NCBI GenBank assembly: GCA_046327715.1
Contig: JAXLXY010000002.1
Location: 1 to 64,000 of the forward strand
Origin: JADJOM01 sp046327715
Lineage (GTDB): Bacteria; Gemmatimonadota; Gemmatimonadetes; Gemmatimonadales; GWC2-71-9
Reading direction: 5' to 3'
Length of the DNA: 64,000 nucleotides
Below the pieces are notes generated by a model, which was not told the DNA's origin, ran no database searches, and worked only from the letters and a program-made list of their open reading frames with translations. Positions 1 through 8,887 of this stretch are shown one piece after another. The position numbers and the translations under genes are program-made. Each line of letters opens with the position of its first letter. Within the stretch, counting starts at the first letter, position 1.

Positions 1-5
1 CCTCG

Positions 6-452
6 ATGCTGGGGACCAACGCCCCGACCGCCATGGAGACGGAGGCGCGACGGATCTTCGGCCGCCCCTCCAGCCGACTCGGCCCGCTGACGGGCAGCCG
101 CGAGAACCGGCCGTGGGAAACCGCCGAGGCGAGCGACAGCCGCGGCTGCGACCTGCCGGAGGAGGAACAGACCGACAGTACCATTCCCAAGGGGATGGCG
201 GTGATCGCCGGGCGGATCTATCACCAGGACACCGGACAGCCGCTGCCGGGGGCCCGGCTGCAGATCCTTGGCACGCCGTACGGGACCTTCGCCAACGACC
301 GGGGAGAGTACCGGCTGGTGTTCGACCGGACGCTGGTCAACCGCTGCCGGACGCAGTCAGTCCGCGTCTCGGCGCCGGGCTACCGCGGCCGGGACGTGCT
401 GCTCTACCTGGGTGAGCGGGCGAACGGGGACGTGCCGTTGAGTCGGTTCTAG
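6..452 (+). CDS. Carboxypeptidase-regulatory-like domain protein, possibly cut at its 5' end
   Basis: The frame is open from the window edge, so the first visible ATG may be internal and the protein may begin upstream. Visible residues 1-148 have an unstructured N-terminal half, then a CarboxypepD_reg-like beta-sandwich from about residue 64 (AGRIYHQDTGQPLPGARLQI, then a GTFANDRGEYRL turn) ending in a putative surface strand. Such domains usually sit at the N-terminus of TonB receptors or in secreted proteins; here it is C-terminal. The role is unknown. The gene ends just before an 8-bp tandem repeat and a strong hairpin. The domain call is fairly good, the start uncertain. Confidence 0.6.
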   Translation: MLGTNAPTAMETEARRIFGRPSSRLGPLTGSRENRPWETAEASDSRGCDLPEEEQTDSTIPKGMAVIAGRIYHQDTGQPLPGARLQILGTPYGTFANDRGEYRLVFDRTLVNRCRTQSVRVSAPGYRGRDVLLYLGERANGDVPLSRF

Positions 453-507
453 GCGGCTCGGCGGCTCGGCGGCTCGGCGGCTCGGCGGCTCGGCGGCTCG
501 GCGGCTC
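452..507. repeat. Tandem repeat, 7 copies of an 8-bp unit
   Basis: Seven exact copies of GGCGGCTC begin at the stop codon of the preceding gene, followed by a partial eighth. The unit is not a multiple of three and lies between convergent genes, so it is probably non-coding and prone to slippage in copy number. Confidence 0.85.
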
Positions 508-517
508 GGCGGGGATA

Positions 518-557
518 CGACACGGGGTGGGTCCGGTGACGGACCCACCCCGTGTCG
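518..557. terminator. Bidirectional hairpin terminator
   Basis: Perfect 18-bp stem (518-535 paired with 540-557) with a GTGA loop, between the convergent genes ending at 452 (+) and 580 (-). There is no clear T-tract, but the position and stability fit an intrinsic terminator serving both strands. Confidence 0.75.
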
Positions 558-579
558 TCGTGTGCGGCGCGGCCAGCGG

Positions 580-1845
580 CTAGTTGGGCGCGTGGGTCGA
601 GGCCACCCCGTAGTTCCGGTTGAAGCCGATCGCGGGGCCGTCGACGTTGAAGCCGTACTCGTTCTTGGTCTTGGAGACCCACTGCCGGATGGAGCCGGGG
701 AACGGCTGCTTGCGCGCGTTCCGCCCGAAGGGATCGCTGTACCAGACCTCGGGGCCATCCTCGTTGTCGACGTCGTTGTTGTTCACGTCGATGAAGCGAC
801 GGACGCCGTTGAACTTCGAGCGCGAGTCGTCGAAGGCGAGCCCGGTGAGCGCGCCGTCGTTGGTGGACTGGGCGCAGAGGTCGTTGTTGAGGTCGCGGCC
901 CGGGTTGAGCGCGTCACACTCGGCGATGGGCCGGCCGGTGATGTTCGGCGCCGCCGGGTCGTAGAAGCGGCTGGGGAAGAACACCTGGAAGTACGGGTTG
1001 AAATGGGCGATGGTGTGCCCGTTCTCGGTCCGGACGGTGTTCGAGGTCTGCCAGCTCTCGTGCAGGGCGCCGTTGTAGTCGGCGCGCTGGCCGGCCCCCA
1101 CGTAGAGGTTCTGGTCCACGCAGGTCCGGTCGGGGATGACGCGCTGGCCGCCGCCGTTGGGAGAGTTGGCCGGTACCGGCGGCCCGACGTCCACCCGCTG
1201 GCCGTCGCAGGTGCGGGTGAAGCCGCCCGGCTCGCCGATCGCCGACATCAGCGTGACGTGCATCTCGGTGCCGTCGCTGCACTGCACGTGGTAGGCGATC
1301 TCGTGCAGGTTGTTGGTGAAGGCGTCCTTGGAGTGGGTGCCCTGGTGCAGCTTGGCGAGCACGTCGCACTTGACGCTGAACAGCGCGCCGGTCAGGCCGT
1401 CCTTGCGGACGAACTCCACGTCGTTCTCCCAGTCGATCTTGTGCCCGAAGTGGTCCTCGTGCCGCACGTTCTGCGGATCCCACGTCTCCAGCGCCTCGTT
1501 GGCCAGCCCGAAGGGGATCGGCCCCACCCGGCTGTAGAGGTTGGAGCCGCGGGGGTCGCGGCCGTGCTCGTGCCCGAAGGTGCACCCGGTGGCGGGGTCC
1601 ACCGGCGGGTGCCAGGTGTTGTACCGCTTGCCGTCGGGACCGACGACCGAGTAGCGGTCGTGGATCTCCTGGGTGCAGGTATCGCCGGTTCCGGGCGTCC
1701 AGATGCCGAACTGGACCGCGTTGCCGGTCTCCTCGACCGGGGGAATGCCGGTGTAGGCCCCGTCGCCGCAGGCAGCCAGCAGGAGCGTGGGCGGGAGCAG
1801 GGCTCCGGCCACGAGACGATGCAAGGTGAGGAGTCGAGCGCGCAT
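580..1845 (-). CDS. Secreted lipoprotein of unknown function, His- and Cys-containing
   Basis: 421 aa. A type II signal peptide is clear: basic start, hydrophobic core, LLAAC lipobox with the lipidated Cys near residue 26. The mature part has regularly spaced Cys, a CTFGHEHGRDP segment near residue 90 and further His-rich patches (RHEDHFGHK, LHEIAYHVQC), suggesting metal binding or disulfides. No family is recognised. The ATG has a GGAGG Shine-Dalgarno about 7 bases upstream. It lies downstream of an outer-membrane barrel gene on the same strand (54-base gap), so both may act at the outer membrane. The function is open. Confidence 0.75.
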   Translation of the reverse strand: MRARLLTLHRLVAGALLPPTLLLAACGDGAYTGIPPVEETGNAVQFGIWTPGTGDTCTQEIHDRYSVVGPDGKRYNTWHPPVDPATGCTFGHEHGRDPRGSNLYSRVGPIPFGLANEALETWDPQNVRHEDHFGHKIDWENDVEFVRKDGLTGALFSVKCDVLAKLHQGTHSKDAFTNNLHEIAYHVQCSDGTEMHVTLMSAIGEPGGFTRTCDGQRVDVGPPVPANSPNGGGQRVIPDRTCVDQNLYVGAGQRADYNGALHESWQTSNTVRTENGHTIAHFNPYFQVFFPSRFYDPAAPNITGRPIAECDALNPGRDLNNDLCAQSTNDGALTGLAFDDSRSKFNGVRRFIDVNNNDVDNEDGPEVWYSDPFGRNARKQPFPGSIRQWVSKTKNEYGFNVDGPAIGFNRNYGVASTHAPN

Positions 1846-1899
1846 GCAGGCCTCCGGAGGGGAAGAGGCGATCAGTGACAGAGGGAGTGGCGGTCGGTG

Positions 1900-2475
1900 C
1901 TAGTGCAGCGTGAGGCCCACGCCCAGCTGGAACAGGCTGGTGTTGGCCGACAGTCCGGAGACGGTATCGTTGAAGCGGAGGTCGGCCCCGGTGGTGCCCA
2001 TGAAGTTGGCGAAGGGCACGAGGGACATCCCCTTCCCGACCAGCACCTCGTAGCCGACCCCGACCTGGGCAGCGAGCGCCTGGGTCGAGGCCTTGTCGTC
2101 GCTGTCCTTGGCGGAGTACTGCGCCAGGCCGAGCCCGGTCTTCAGGTAGAAGCCGTTGTCCTTCATGGGGTAGAGCAGCACCACGGCCTGGACCGAGCCG
2201 AGCAGGTAGTCGACCGGCCCGTCGCTGTGGTACCAGAGCAGGGTCTCGGCGCCGACCAGGACCTGCTTGGTGACGGTGGCGCCGACCCGGAGGTAGCCGG
2301 CGGCCCCGCCATCGCGCCCGGCGCGGCAGATCGAGCAGGAGAGCCGGGCCGAACCCATGCCGAGGCCGCCCCCGAACCACACGCCCTTGTGGTCGGCGAT
2401 CCGTTGGCCGGCGAGCGGGGTGGCGGCGAGGCAGGCGACGGACGCGAACAGCGCCGCGCGGCGGATCCAGCGCAT
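1900..2475 (-). CDS. Outer-membrane beta-barrel family protein
   Basis: 191 aa. Signal peptide MRWIRRAALFASVACLAATP ends at an LAGQ cleavage site. The rest alternates short amphipathic strands with Gly/Asp turns (GVWFGGGLGMGS, LRVGATVTKQVLVGAETLLW, FYLKTGLGLAQY, VGVGYEVLVGKGMSLVPFAN) and ends in LGVGLTLH, the pattern of an OmpA/OmpW-like eight-stranded barrel. An upstream ATG in the same frame would add about 49 Pro/Ser-rich residues before the signal peptide and is rejected. Role, structural or pore, unknown. It probably shares a transcript with the lipoprotein gene just downstream. Confidence 0.75.
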   Translation of the reverse strand: MRWIRRAALFASVACLAATPLAGQRIADHKGVWFGGGLGMGSARLSCSICRAGRDGGAAGYLRVGATVTKQVLVGAETLLWYHSDGPVDYLLGSVQAVVLLYPMKDNGFYLKTGLGLAQYSAKDSDDKASTQALAAQVGVGYEVLVGKGMSLVPFANFMGTTGADLRFNDTVSGLSANTSLFQLGVGLTLH

Positions 2476-2632
2476 GGCAACTCCCGGCAGACGTATGTGG
2501 TGCGAAATGGGACTGCGAGTGCAGGAAAAGGTGCTACCGGGCGGGGAAAAGGGCGGTGACTGGGGGCACAGGCGGGGTGTGAGGGGGGTGGCGCGGACGG
2601 GTCCTCGCGAGAGGATGATCACAGAAAAGGCC

Positions 2633-2677
2633 CGCGGGCGGGGGCCCCCTGAGGTTCCAGGGGGCGCCCCGCCCGCG
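2633..2677 (-). terminator. Rho-independent terminator of the metalloprotease gene
   Basis: Long GC stem (2633-2650 with 2659-2677, one bulge) just after the stop at 2695. On the minus strand it is followed by CCTTTTCTGT, giving a U-run. Confidence 0.8.
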
Positions 2678-2694
2678 TCCGTCGTCGGTGGGGA

Positions 2695-4326
2695 CTACGG
2701 CCGGCGGATGACCCGCAACGTCCGGCCCTGCTGGTCCACCATGACCATCGGGCTCCGCAGGATGTCATTCCGGAGGTCGATCACCTTCTCGGGTCCGACC
2801 CGGACCGTGGGCTGGGTGCCGAGGCTGAAGGCGTCGGCGGCCCCCGCATTCACGGTGTAGCCGAGGTCGGCGAGCGACTGGATCGAGGTGAGGCTCAGCG
2901 GCCGCACGTTGCCCGAGATGTACCCGGTCATCACCTCGCTCTGGAAGACGCACTCCTCCCAGTGGGAGAGCGCTGTCCCGGCGCCGCCCGTGGCCTGCAG
3001 CGGCACGGCCGAGCGGGGCACCGCCGCGCCGCAGGCGGCCGGCGAGACCGAGGCGGAGCCACCCTCGGCGGTGTAGGCGGTGCCGGCATTGCTGCCGACG
3101 TAGAAGGGGTTGGTGCCGCTTACGGTGTTGGTCAGCCCATGGGGGGGCTGGTCCCACAGGGTACCGTACCCGAGGACGTGCCCCATCTCGTGCAGCGCCA
3201 CGTCGGCCAGGTCACCGCCCGCCTCCAGGTTCGCGAGGTCGGCGGTGTCGAACTTCATGTAGCCCACGACGGTGAGGGCGTTCTGCGCCGCGCTGCGGAT
3301 GTAACAGGGGCCGGCCGCGCCGAGGATGTTGCCCACGCCGTCGATCGGGATCAGGTCGGCGAAGATGACCACGTCGTCCACGGAACCGTTGTAGGTCAGC
3401 GGCGTCCCGCCTGAGCACAGGACGTCGTTGTTGAGGTTGATCGTCGTGTTCTGCAGGTCCCCGGTGATCACCTGCTCCCAGCGGTTCTTGGCCGCGGTGA
3501 AGGCGGCCTGCTGCGTGGGCGAGCCGCTGCCGAGGAACACCAGCGTGATGGTGAAGTTGGAGATGGTCGTGGCCCCGGTGGCGTTGAACGTCACCGGGCT
3601 GCCGGTCAGGCCGGACGCCGTGGCGGTCATGGTGTTGGTGCCGGCCGCGGTGTCCAGCGTCCAGCTGCCCACCGTGGCGAGGCCGTCGGTCCCAGAGTTC
3701 TGGACCAGGCCGCCGGCCGAGCCGTTGCCCGCGGTGATCGCGAAGGTGACAGCAACGCCGGCGACGGCGTTGCTGTCGAGGTCGGCGACCTTGACCGACG
3801 GCTTGGTGCCGACGGGCTGGCCCTTGAGCGAAGTCTGGTTGGTGGCGCTGGCGGCCAGGAGGCGCGCCGCCGCCCCGGCATTGAGCGTGATATCGCCGGA
3901 GGTGATGCCTACCAGCTGGCCCGAGGTGAAGTCCAGCTGCCGGTCGCCGACGTGGCCCGTGATGGTAAGGTTGCTGAAGGTAGCCTGGCCGCTGGCGTCG
4001 GTGGCCACCACCGTGGTGCCACTCAGCGTCCCGCCCCCCTGGAGCGCGGCAGTGATGCTGATCCCGGCGGTGTCGACCGGATCACCGTTGATGTCCACCA
4101 CCTGGACCACGACGCTGCCGCCGAGGGCGGCGCGGTTGGTGGCCCCAACCGGGGGCTGGGTGAGGATGTCGATCGCGGCGGCGACGCCAGGCTCGAGGCC
4201 GGAGCCCTTGTCGCTGCTGCTGCACGCGGCGACGAGGCTCCCGCCGATCGCAAGAAGCAGCGGGAAGTGCCAGAGCGTCGACCGCGCGCGGCGATCCGCG
4301 CCGGTCAGCATCGGAGTGATATCCAT
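2695..4326 (-). CDS. Leishmanolysin-like (M8) zinc metalloprotease lipoprotein with Ig-like domains
   Basis: 543 aa. Type II signal peptide with lipobox LVAAC near residue 35. Residues about 50-270 form two or three bacterial Ig-like repeats (GGSVVVQVVDINGDPV; KVADLDSNAVAGVAVTFAIT). The catalytic part follows: HEMGH at 379-383 continuing VLGYGTLW, then a third-ligand region LSHWEECVF with a Met-turn-like SEVMTGY, as in metzincins of the leishmanolysin type. The C-terminal tail reads like a dockerless secretion or anchor extension. Likely a surface or exported protease that degrades extracellular protein. It is monocistronic, divergent from mmsA, with its own terminator. Confidence 0.85.
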   Translation of the reverse strand: MDITPMLTGADRRARSTLWHFPLLLAIGGSLVAACSSSDKGSGLEPGVAAAIDILTQPPVGATNRAALGGSVVVQVVDINGDPVDTAGISITAALQGGGTLSGTTVVATDASGQATFSNLTITGHVGDRQLDFTSGQLVGITSGDITLNAGAAARLLAASATNQTSLKGQPVGTKPSVKVADLDSNAVAGVAVTFAITAGNGSAGGLVQNSGTDGLATVGSWTLDTAAGTNTMTATASGLTGSPVTFNATGATTISNFTITLVFLGSGSPTQQAAFTAAKNRWEQVITGDLQNTTINLNNDVLCSGGTPLTYNGSVDDVVIFADLIPIDGVGNILGAAGPCYIRSAAQNALTVVGYMKFDTADLANLEAGGDLADVALHEMGHVLGYGTLWDQPPHGLTNTVSGTNPFYVGSNAGTAYTAEGGSASVSPAACGAAVPRSAVPLQATGGAGTALSHWEECVFQSEVMTGYISGNVRPLSLTSIQSLADLGYTVNAGAADAFSLGTQPTVRVGPEKVIDLRNDILRSPMVMVDQQGRTLRVIRRP

Positions 4327-4411
4327 TTGCCGGGCCTGCAGTTAGAGGGATGTTCCGGACTATCGGCAGAGTCGCCGCCCAGCGCAAGGGGGCAAGCCCC
4401 GGGCCAGCGTG

Positions 4412-4440
4412 TTGACAAGCCTCCGGTAGACGGCCAGACT
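4412..4440 (+). promoter_or_regulatory. Putative sigma-70-type promoter of mmsA
   Basis: TTGACA (4412-4417), 17-base spacer, CAGACT (4435-4440), about 45 bases before the GTG start of mmsA. The -35 is perfect, the -10 partial. Confidence 0.5.
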
Positions 4441-4484
4441 CCCCCGACCCCGCACACCCACGCCCCCGACTGTGAAGGTGCTCC

Positions 4485-5942
4485 GTGAAGTACCCCGATG
4501 TCCGGCACTACTTCGGCGGCAAGTTCGCCCCCGGGGGACCCCGGCTGCAGGACGTCCACAATCCCGCTGACGGCAGCGTCCTGGCCCGCGTCCCCCTCGG
4601 GGACCGGGGCACGGTGGATGCCGCGGTCCAGGCCGCGCGCGCGGCGTTCCCGGGCTGGTCCCGGACGCCGATCAAGGAGCGGGTGCAGGTGTTCTTCCGG
4701 TACAAGGCCCTGCTGGAGCGGCACCTGCGGGAGCTGTCGGCGCTGATCACCGAGGAGCACGGCAAGATCGCCGGCGAGGCCGACGCGGAGATCCTCAAGG
4801 CGATCGAGCTCACCGAGTTCGCCTGCTCACTGCCGCAGCTGGTGGCCGGCGAGGTGCTCGAGGTCAGCCGTGGCGTCGAGTGCCGCCTCGAGCGGTACCC
4901 GCTCGGCGTGGTGGCGGCGGTCAATCCGTTCAACTTCCCCTCGATGGTGCCGCACTGGACGATCCCCAACGCGATCGCGTTGGGGAACACGTTCATCATG
5001 AAGCCCTCCGAGGTGGTGCCGCTCTCGGCCGCGAGGATCGCGGAGCTGCTGAAGGAAGCGGGCCTGCCGGACGGGGTCTTCAACATCGTGCACGGTGACC
5101 GGGAGGTGGTCGAGGCGCTGTGCGACCACCCGGCGGTGGAGGCCGTGACCTTCGTGGGCTCCACCCGGGTGGCCCAGGCGGTCTACCGCCGCGCCACCGG
5201 CAACCTGAAGCGCGCGCTCTGCCTGGGCGGGGCCAAGAACCACGTGATCGTCATGCCCGACGCCGACCCCGAGATGGCGGCGGGCGGTGTCCTGGCCGCG
5301 ATGGCGGGGTGCACCGGGCAGCGCTGCATGGCGGCATCGGTGATGGTGGCGGTGTCGGCCACAGATCACATCGTGCAGCAGCTGGCCGCGCAGGCCCGGG
5401 CCATGGTGACCGGACGCGACGTGGGCCCCGTGATCACCGCGGCGGCCAAGGCGCGGATCGAGGGGTACATCACCGAGGCGGAGCAGCAGGGCGCCACGGT
5501 GCTGGTCGATGGGCGCGGCGCCACGGTCCAGGGCAAGGAGGGCGGCTGGTACGTGGGGCCGACCGTGATCGACCACGTGCGGCCGGAGATGAAGATCGCG
5601 CAGGAGGAAGTCTTCGGGCCGGTGCTCGCCATCGTGCGGACGCCGGACCTGGACCAGGCCCTGGCCGTGGAGAACGCCTCCCCGTACGGCAACGCCTGCT
5701 CCATCTTCACCGAATCCGGCGGCGCGGCGCGGGCGGCCATGGAGCGGGCCAGCGCCGGGATGGTCGGGGTGAACGTCGGCGTGCCGGTGCCGCGCGAACC
5801 GTTCGGGTTCGGCGGCTGGAACGACTCCCGCTTCGGCGTGGGCGACATCACCGGCAAGAGCAGCCTCGAGTTCTGGACCAAGACCAAGAAGATCACCACC
5901 AAGTGGAACCGGGAAGCCGGCACCAACTGGATGAGCAAGTAG
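4485..5942 (+). CDS. mmsA: CoA-acylating methylmalonate-semialdehyde dehydrogenase
   Basis: 485 aa, the usual MmsA/IolA length. Oxidises methylmalonate semialdehyde or malonate semialdehyde with NAD and CoA to propionyl-CoA or acetyl-CoA in the cytoplasm. The N-terminal HYFGGKFAP start, NPFNFPSMVPHW, the VTFVGSTRVA nucleotide-binding loop and GQRCM with catalytic Cys281 are all MmsA signatures. The start is GTG, with AAGGTG about 8 bases upstream. It is followed after 97 bases by an AGXT2-like aminotransferase that could supply its substrate, pointing to catabolism of beta-aminoisobutyrate, beta-alanine or valine. Substrate preference between the two semialdehydes cannot be read from the sequence. 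Confidence 0.92.
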   Translation: MKYPDVRHYFGGKFAPGGPRLQDVHNPADGSVLARVPLGDRGTVDAAVQAARAAFPGWSRTPIKERVQVFFRYKALLERHLRELSALITEEHGKIAGEADAEILKAIELTEFACSLPQLVAGEVLEVSRGVECRLERYPLGVVAAVNPFNFPSMVPHWTIPNAIALGNTFIMKPSEVVPLSAARIAELLKEAGLPDGVFNIVHGDREVVEALCDHPAVEAVTFVGSTRVAQAVYRRATGNLKRALCLGGAKNHVIVMPDADPEMAAGGVLAAMAGCTGQRCMAASVMVAVSATDHIVQQLAAQARAMVTGRDVGPVITAAAKARIEGYITEAEQQGATVLVDGRGATVQGKEGGWYVGPTVIDHVRPEMKIAQEEVFGPVLAIVRTPDLDQALAVENASPYGNACSIFTESGGAARAAMERASAGMVGVNVGVPVPREPFGFGGWNDSRFGVGDITGKSSLEFWTKTKKITTKWNREAGTNWMSK

Positions 5943-6039
5943 CCCGACGGAGGGGTGAGCGGGGATCTCACCGACACGTAGTGGGGGCCATCCCTGGAGG
6001 TCCCCCGGCAGGCGTCACGGAAGCAGAGAGGACACGCAC

Positions 6040-7404
6040 ATGACCGCCACGGCACCCGCCCGCCCGGCCATGCCCCCGTGCGACCACCGCCCCCGGCCCT
6101 ACACCGGACCGAGCCGGGCCGAGGTGCTCGCCCTGCGGCAGCAGTACGCGAACCCCGCGATCTTCACGCTCTACCGTGAGCCCCTGATGATCGTCGAGGG
6201 GCACATGCAGTACCTCTTCGACGAGACCGGCCGCCGGTACCTTGACCTCTTCGCCGGCATCGTCACCGTCTCGGTGGGGCATTGCCACCCGAAGGTGACC
6301 CGGGCCATGCAGGAGCAGCTGGCCACCCTGGCCCACACCACCACCATCTACCTGCACCCCAACTTCGCCCGGATGGCGGCGAAGCTCGCGTCGAAGATGC
6401 CCCCGGGGCTCGACGTCACCTACTTCACCAACAGCGGCAGCGAGGCCAACGACCTGGCCATCCTGCTGGCGCGGGCGTACACCGGGCACAACGACGTGAT
6501 CGCGGTGCGCAACAGCTATCACGGCGGCTCGCCGGCGAGCATGCCGCTGACCAGCCACCACACCTGGAAGTTCCCCCAGCAGCTCAACAGCGGGGTGCAT
6601 CACGCCATCTGCCCCGACCCGTACCGGAGCCCGTTCACCGGCACCCCCGAGGAGATCGCCCGCAAGAGCGTGCAGGACATCCGGGAGCTGGTGCGCTATT
6701 CCACCCCCGGCCGCATCGCGGCGTTCATCGCCGAGCCGATCCAGGGCGTCGGCGGCGCCACCCACGGCGCCCCCAACTACCTGGCCGAGGCCTACGCCGC
6801 CGCGCGCGCGGCGGGCGGGGTCTGCATCGCCGACGAGGTGCAGACCGGGTTCGGCCGGACCGGGGAGCACTACTGGGGCTTCCAGAACTTCGGGGTGGTG
6901 CCCGACATCGTGACCATGGCCAAGGGCATCGGGAACGGCGCGCCGCTCGCGGCGGTGACCACCCGGCGTGAGATCGCAGAGAAGCTCACCCAGCGCATCC
7001 ACTTCAACACCTTCGGCGGCAACCCGGTGAGCATGGCCGCCGGCCTGGCGGTGCTCGACGCGATCGACGAGGATGGCCTGCAGCAGAACGCGAAGGTCGT
7101 CGGGGGCCGGCTGCGCGCCGGGCTGCTCGAGCTGCAGCGGCGCCACGCGCTCATCGGGGACGTCCGCGGGATGGGCCTGATGATCGGCGTGGAGCTGGTC
7201 CGCGACCGGACCACCAAGGAGCCGGCGCGGGAGGAGACCCTCGCGGTCATGGAGCACCTGCGGGAGCTCGGCATCCTGATCGGCAAGGGCGGCCTCGACG
7301 GCAACACCCTGCGCATCAAGCCGCCGATGTGCCTCACCGCGGCCGACGTGGACTTTGCGCTCGAGGCGCTCGACGTGGCCCTCGGAAAGGTCCGCGCGAG
7401 CTGA
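6040..7404 (+). CDS. Class III aminotransferase, AGXT2-like (beta-aminoisobutyrate/alanine-glyoxylate type)
   Basis: 454 aa PLP enzyme of fold type I. It shows the AGXT2 start (LYREPLMIVEGHMQYLFDETG), TNSGSEAND for phosphate binding, EPIQGVGG, DEVQTGFGRTG and the Schiff-base lysine K295 in TMAKGIGNG. AGXT2 relatives use 3-amino-2-methylpropanoate or beta-alanine with pyruvate or glyoxylate and produce methylmalonate or malonate semialdehyde, exactly the substrate of the upstream MmsA. A purine-rich Shine-Dalgarno (GAGAGGA) precedes the ATG. A bidirectional hairpin at 7430-7463 closes the unit. Other omega-amino acid substrates remain possible. Confidence 0.88.
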   Translation: MTATAPARPAMPPCDHRPRPYTGPSRAEVLALRQQYANPAIFTLYREPLMIVEGHMQYLFDETGRRYLDLFAGIVTVSVGHCHPKVTRAMQEQLATLAHTTTIYLHPNFARMAAKLASKMPPGLDVTYFTNSGSEANDLAILLARAYTGHNDVIAVRNSYHGGSPASMPLTSHHTWKFPQQLNSGVHHAICPDPYRSPFTGTPEEIARKSVQDIRELVRYSTPGRIAAFIAEPIQGVGGATHGAPNYLAEAYAAARAAGGVCIADEVQTGFGRTGEHYWGFQNFGVVPDIVTMAKGIGNGAPLAAVTTRREIAEKLTQRIHFNTFGGNPVSMAAGLAVLDAIDEDGLQQNAKVVGGRLRAGLLELQRRHALIGDVRGMGLMIGVELVRDRTTKEPAREETLAVMEHLRELGILIGKGGLDGNTLRIKPPMCLTAADVDFALEALDVALGKVRAS

Positions 7405-7429
7405 GGCACCCTGAAGGGCAGGAACCGGG

Positions 7430-7463
7430 AAGCGGGAAACGGTCGTCGCGCCGTTTCCCGCTT
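7430..7463. terminator. Bidirectional terminator hairpin
   Basis: 13-bp perfect stem (7430-7442 with 7451-7463), 8-base loop, between convergent genes ending at 7404 (+) and 7500 (-). A short T-rich stretch follows on +. Confidence 0.8.
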
Positions 7464-7499
7464 TCGCTGTCGGGTGGTTCCCGCCGCGCCGCCCCGGCC

Positions 7500-8876
7500 T
7501 CAGCTCGAGAAGCCGAGGCCGATCTTCTCGAGAAGTCGCAGCATGAGGTTCGGCGGCTCGCCGGCATCCACCCGGCGGAGCGCCCGGGTCACCGCGCGGA
7601 CCGCGAGCCCGCGCAGGGGCTCCGGGGGATACGGGAACGGCGGTTTCGTGACCAGCGAGAGGTCGAGCAGGTCGGAGGCGCGATCGAGCGCGAGGTGGGC
7701 CAGGATGCGGCCCGCGATGCGGGTGCTGCCGAGGCCGTGCCCGGTGAAGCCGAGTCCGTAGCAGGCCCGGCCCCCGAGCGCGCGCCCGAAGAAGGGGGTG
7801 AGCCGGGTGGTGGAGCAGATGGCCCCGCCCCACTCGAATTCCCATCGCAGGTCGGCCAGCGCGGGGAAGTGGCGCCGCCAGCTCTCCCGGAGCGACTCGT
7901 AATGCGCCGGGGAATGATCACACGAGGGATCCACCCGGTTCCCGGCGTAGTAGGTGGCCTCGCTGGTGCCCCAGAGCACCCGGCCGTCGGCGGTGGGGCG
8001 GTAGTAATTGAAGAAGGTCCGGCCGTCGGTCACCCCCTGCCGGTTGCGCCAGCCCAGGGTCTCCCACTGCGCGGGGGAGAGCGGCTCGCTCACCATGATG
8101 TAGTCGTAGAGCGGGATGAACCGGTGGGTGAGGCCCGGCAGCAGATGATGACTGTACGCGCTGGTGGCAAGCACCGCGCGGCGCGCCCGGAGCGTCGTGC
8201 CGTTGGCGCGGAGCGACATGCCGGCACCGGCCACGGCCAGTGACTGCACCGCCGTGCGCTCGTACACCCGGACCCCGGCGCGCACCGCCTGCTGGCGCAG
8301 GCCCTCGGTAAAGCGCGCCGGGTCGAGGATCCCACCCCCCGCCACGGCGACGCCACCGAGGTAGAGCGGCGAATGCAGCTCCGCCTGCACCGCCTCGCGG
8401 GAGAGGAGCCGGAAGGTCCGGATCCCGAGCCGCTCTGCGAGCTCGACGCTGCGCTCGGCCTCCTCGAGGTGCGCCCCGGTGAGCGCCACCATCAGCCGGC
8501 CGCTCGGCTCCCAGTCGCAGTCAATGCCGCGGTCGCGGATGAAGGCCACCAGTTCGGCGGCGTTCTGTGTGCCCAGCGCCGCGAGCCGAGCGGCCTCGGC
8601 GGGCCCGAAGTGCTGGATGGCCAGGCCGTGGCTGTGGTCCACCGTCTCGGACAGCATCCCGGCGTTGCGGCCGCTCGCGCCGTAGGCGGCGATGCCCTGT
8701 TCCACCACCGCCACGTCACGGCCGGGATCCAGCTCCTTGAGGAAGAGCGCCGTCCACAAGCCGGTGAGCCCGGCGCCGATCACGACGACATCGTGCTCCG
8801 CCGGGCCGGCGAGCGGCGCGGCCTCCCGTGGGGGCAGGTGCGCGAGCCAGTAACAGGCCTCCTCGATCGGGCGCAT
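7500..8876 (-). CDS. FAD-dependent amine/amino-acid oxidoreductase (DadA/PuuB-like)
   Basis: 458 aa DAO-family protein. The Rossmann fingerprint VVIGAGLTGLWTALFLKE lies near residue 30, followed by EQG, ASGRNAGMLSE and a C-terminal GFTGHGLGSTRIAG flavin-binding segment. The N-terminus EACYWL and the overall layout resemble gamma-glutamylputrescine oxidase and related secondary-amine oxidases, which deaminate a substrate to an aldehyde or keto acid and pass electrons to oxygen or quinone. There is no signal peptide, so it is cytoplasmic. The start is the ATG 11 bases after the TonB receptor stop; the same frame stays open much further upstream, but only as a shadow of that receptor. Substrate unknown. 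Confidence 0.83.
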   Translation of the reverse strand: MRPIEEACYWLAHLPPREAAPLAGPAEHDVVVIGAGLTGLWTALFLKELDPGRDVAVVEQGIAAYGASGRNAGMLSETVDHSHGLAIQHFGPAEAARLAALGTQNAAELVAFIRDRGIDCDWEPSGRLMVALTGAHLEEAERSVELAERLGIRTFRLLSREAVQAELHSPLYLGGVAVAGGGILDPARFTEGLRQQAVRAGVRVYERTAVQSLAVAGAGMSLRANGTTLRARRAVLATSAYSHHLLPGLTHRFIPLYDYIMVSEPLSPAQWETLGWRNRQGVTDGRTFFNYYRPTADGRVLWGTSEATYYAGNRVDPSCDHSPAHYESLRESWRRHFPALADLRWEFEWGGAICSTTRLTPFFGRALGGRACYGLGFTGHGLGSTRIAGRILAHLALDRASDLLDLSLVTKPPFPYPPEPLRGLAVRAVTRALRRVDAGEPPNLMLRLLEKIGLGFSS

Positions 8877-8887
8877 CGGCGTGGGGC

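Noticed and set aside
452..507. CRISPR-like array
   Set aside because: Units are 8 bp with no spacers and no cas genes anywhere in the window.
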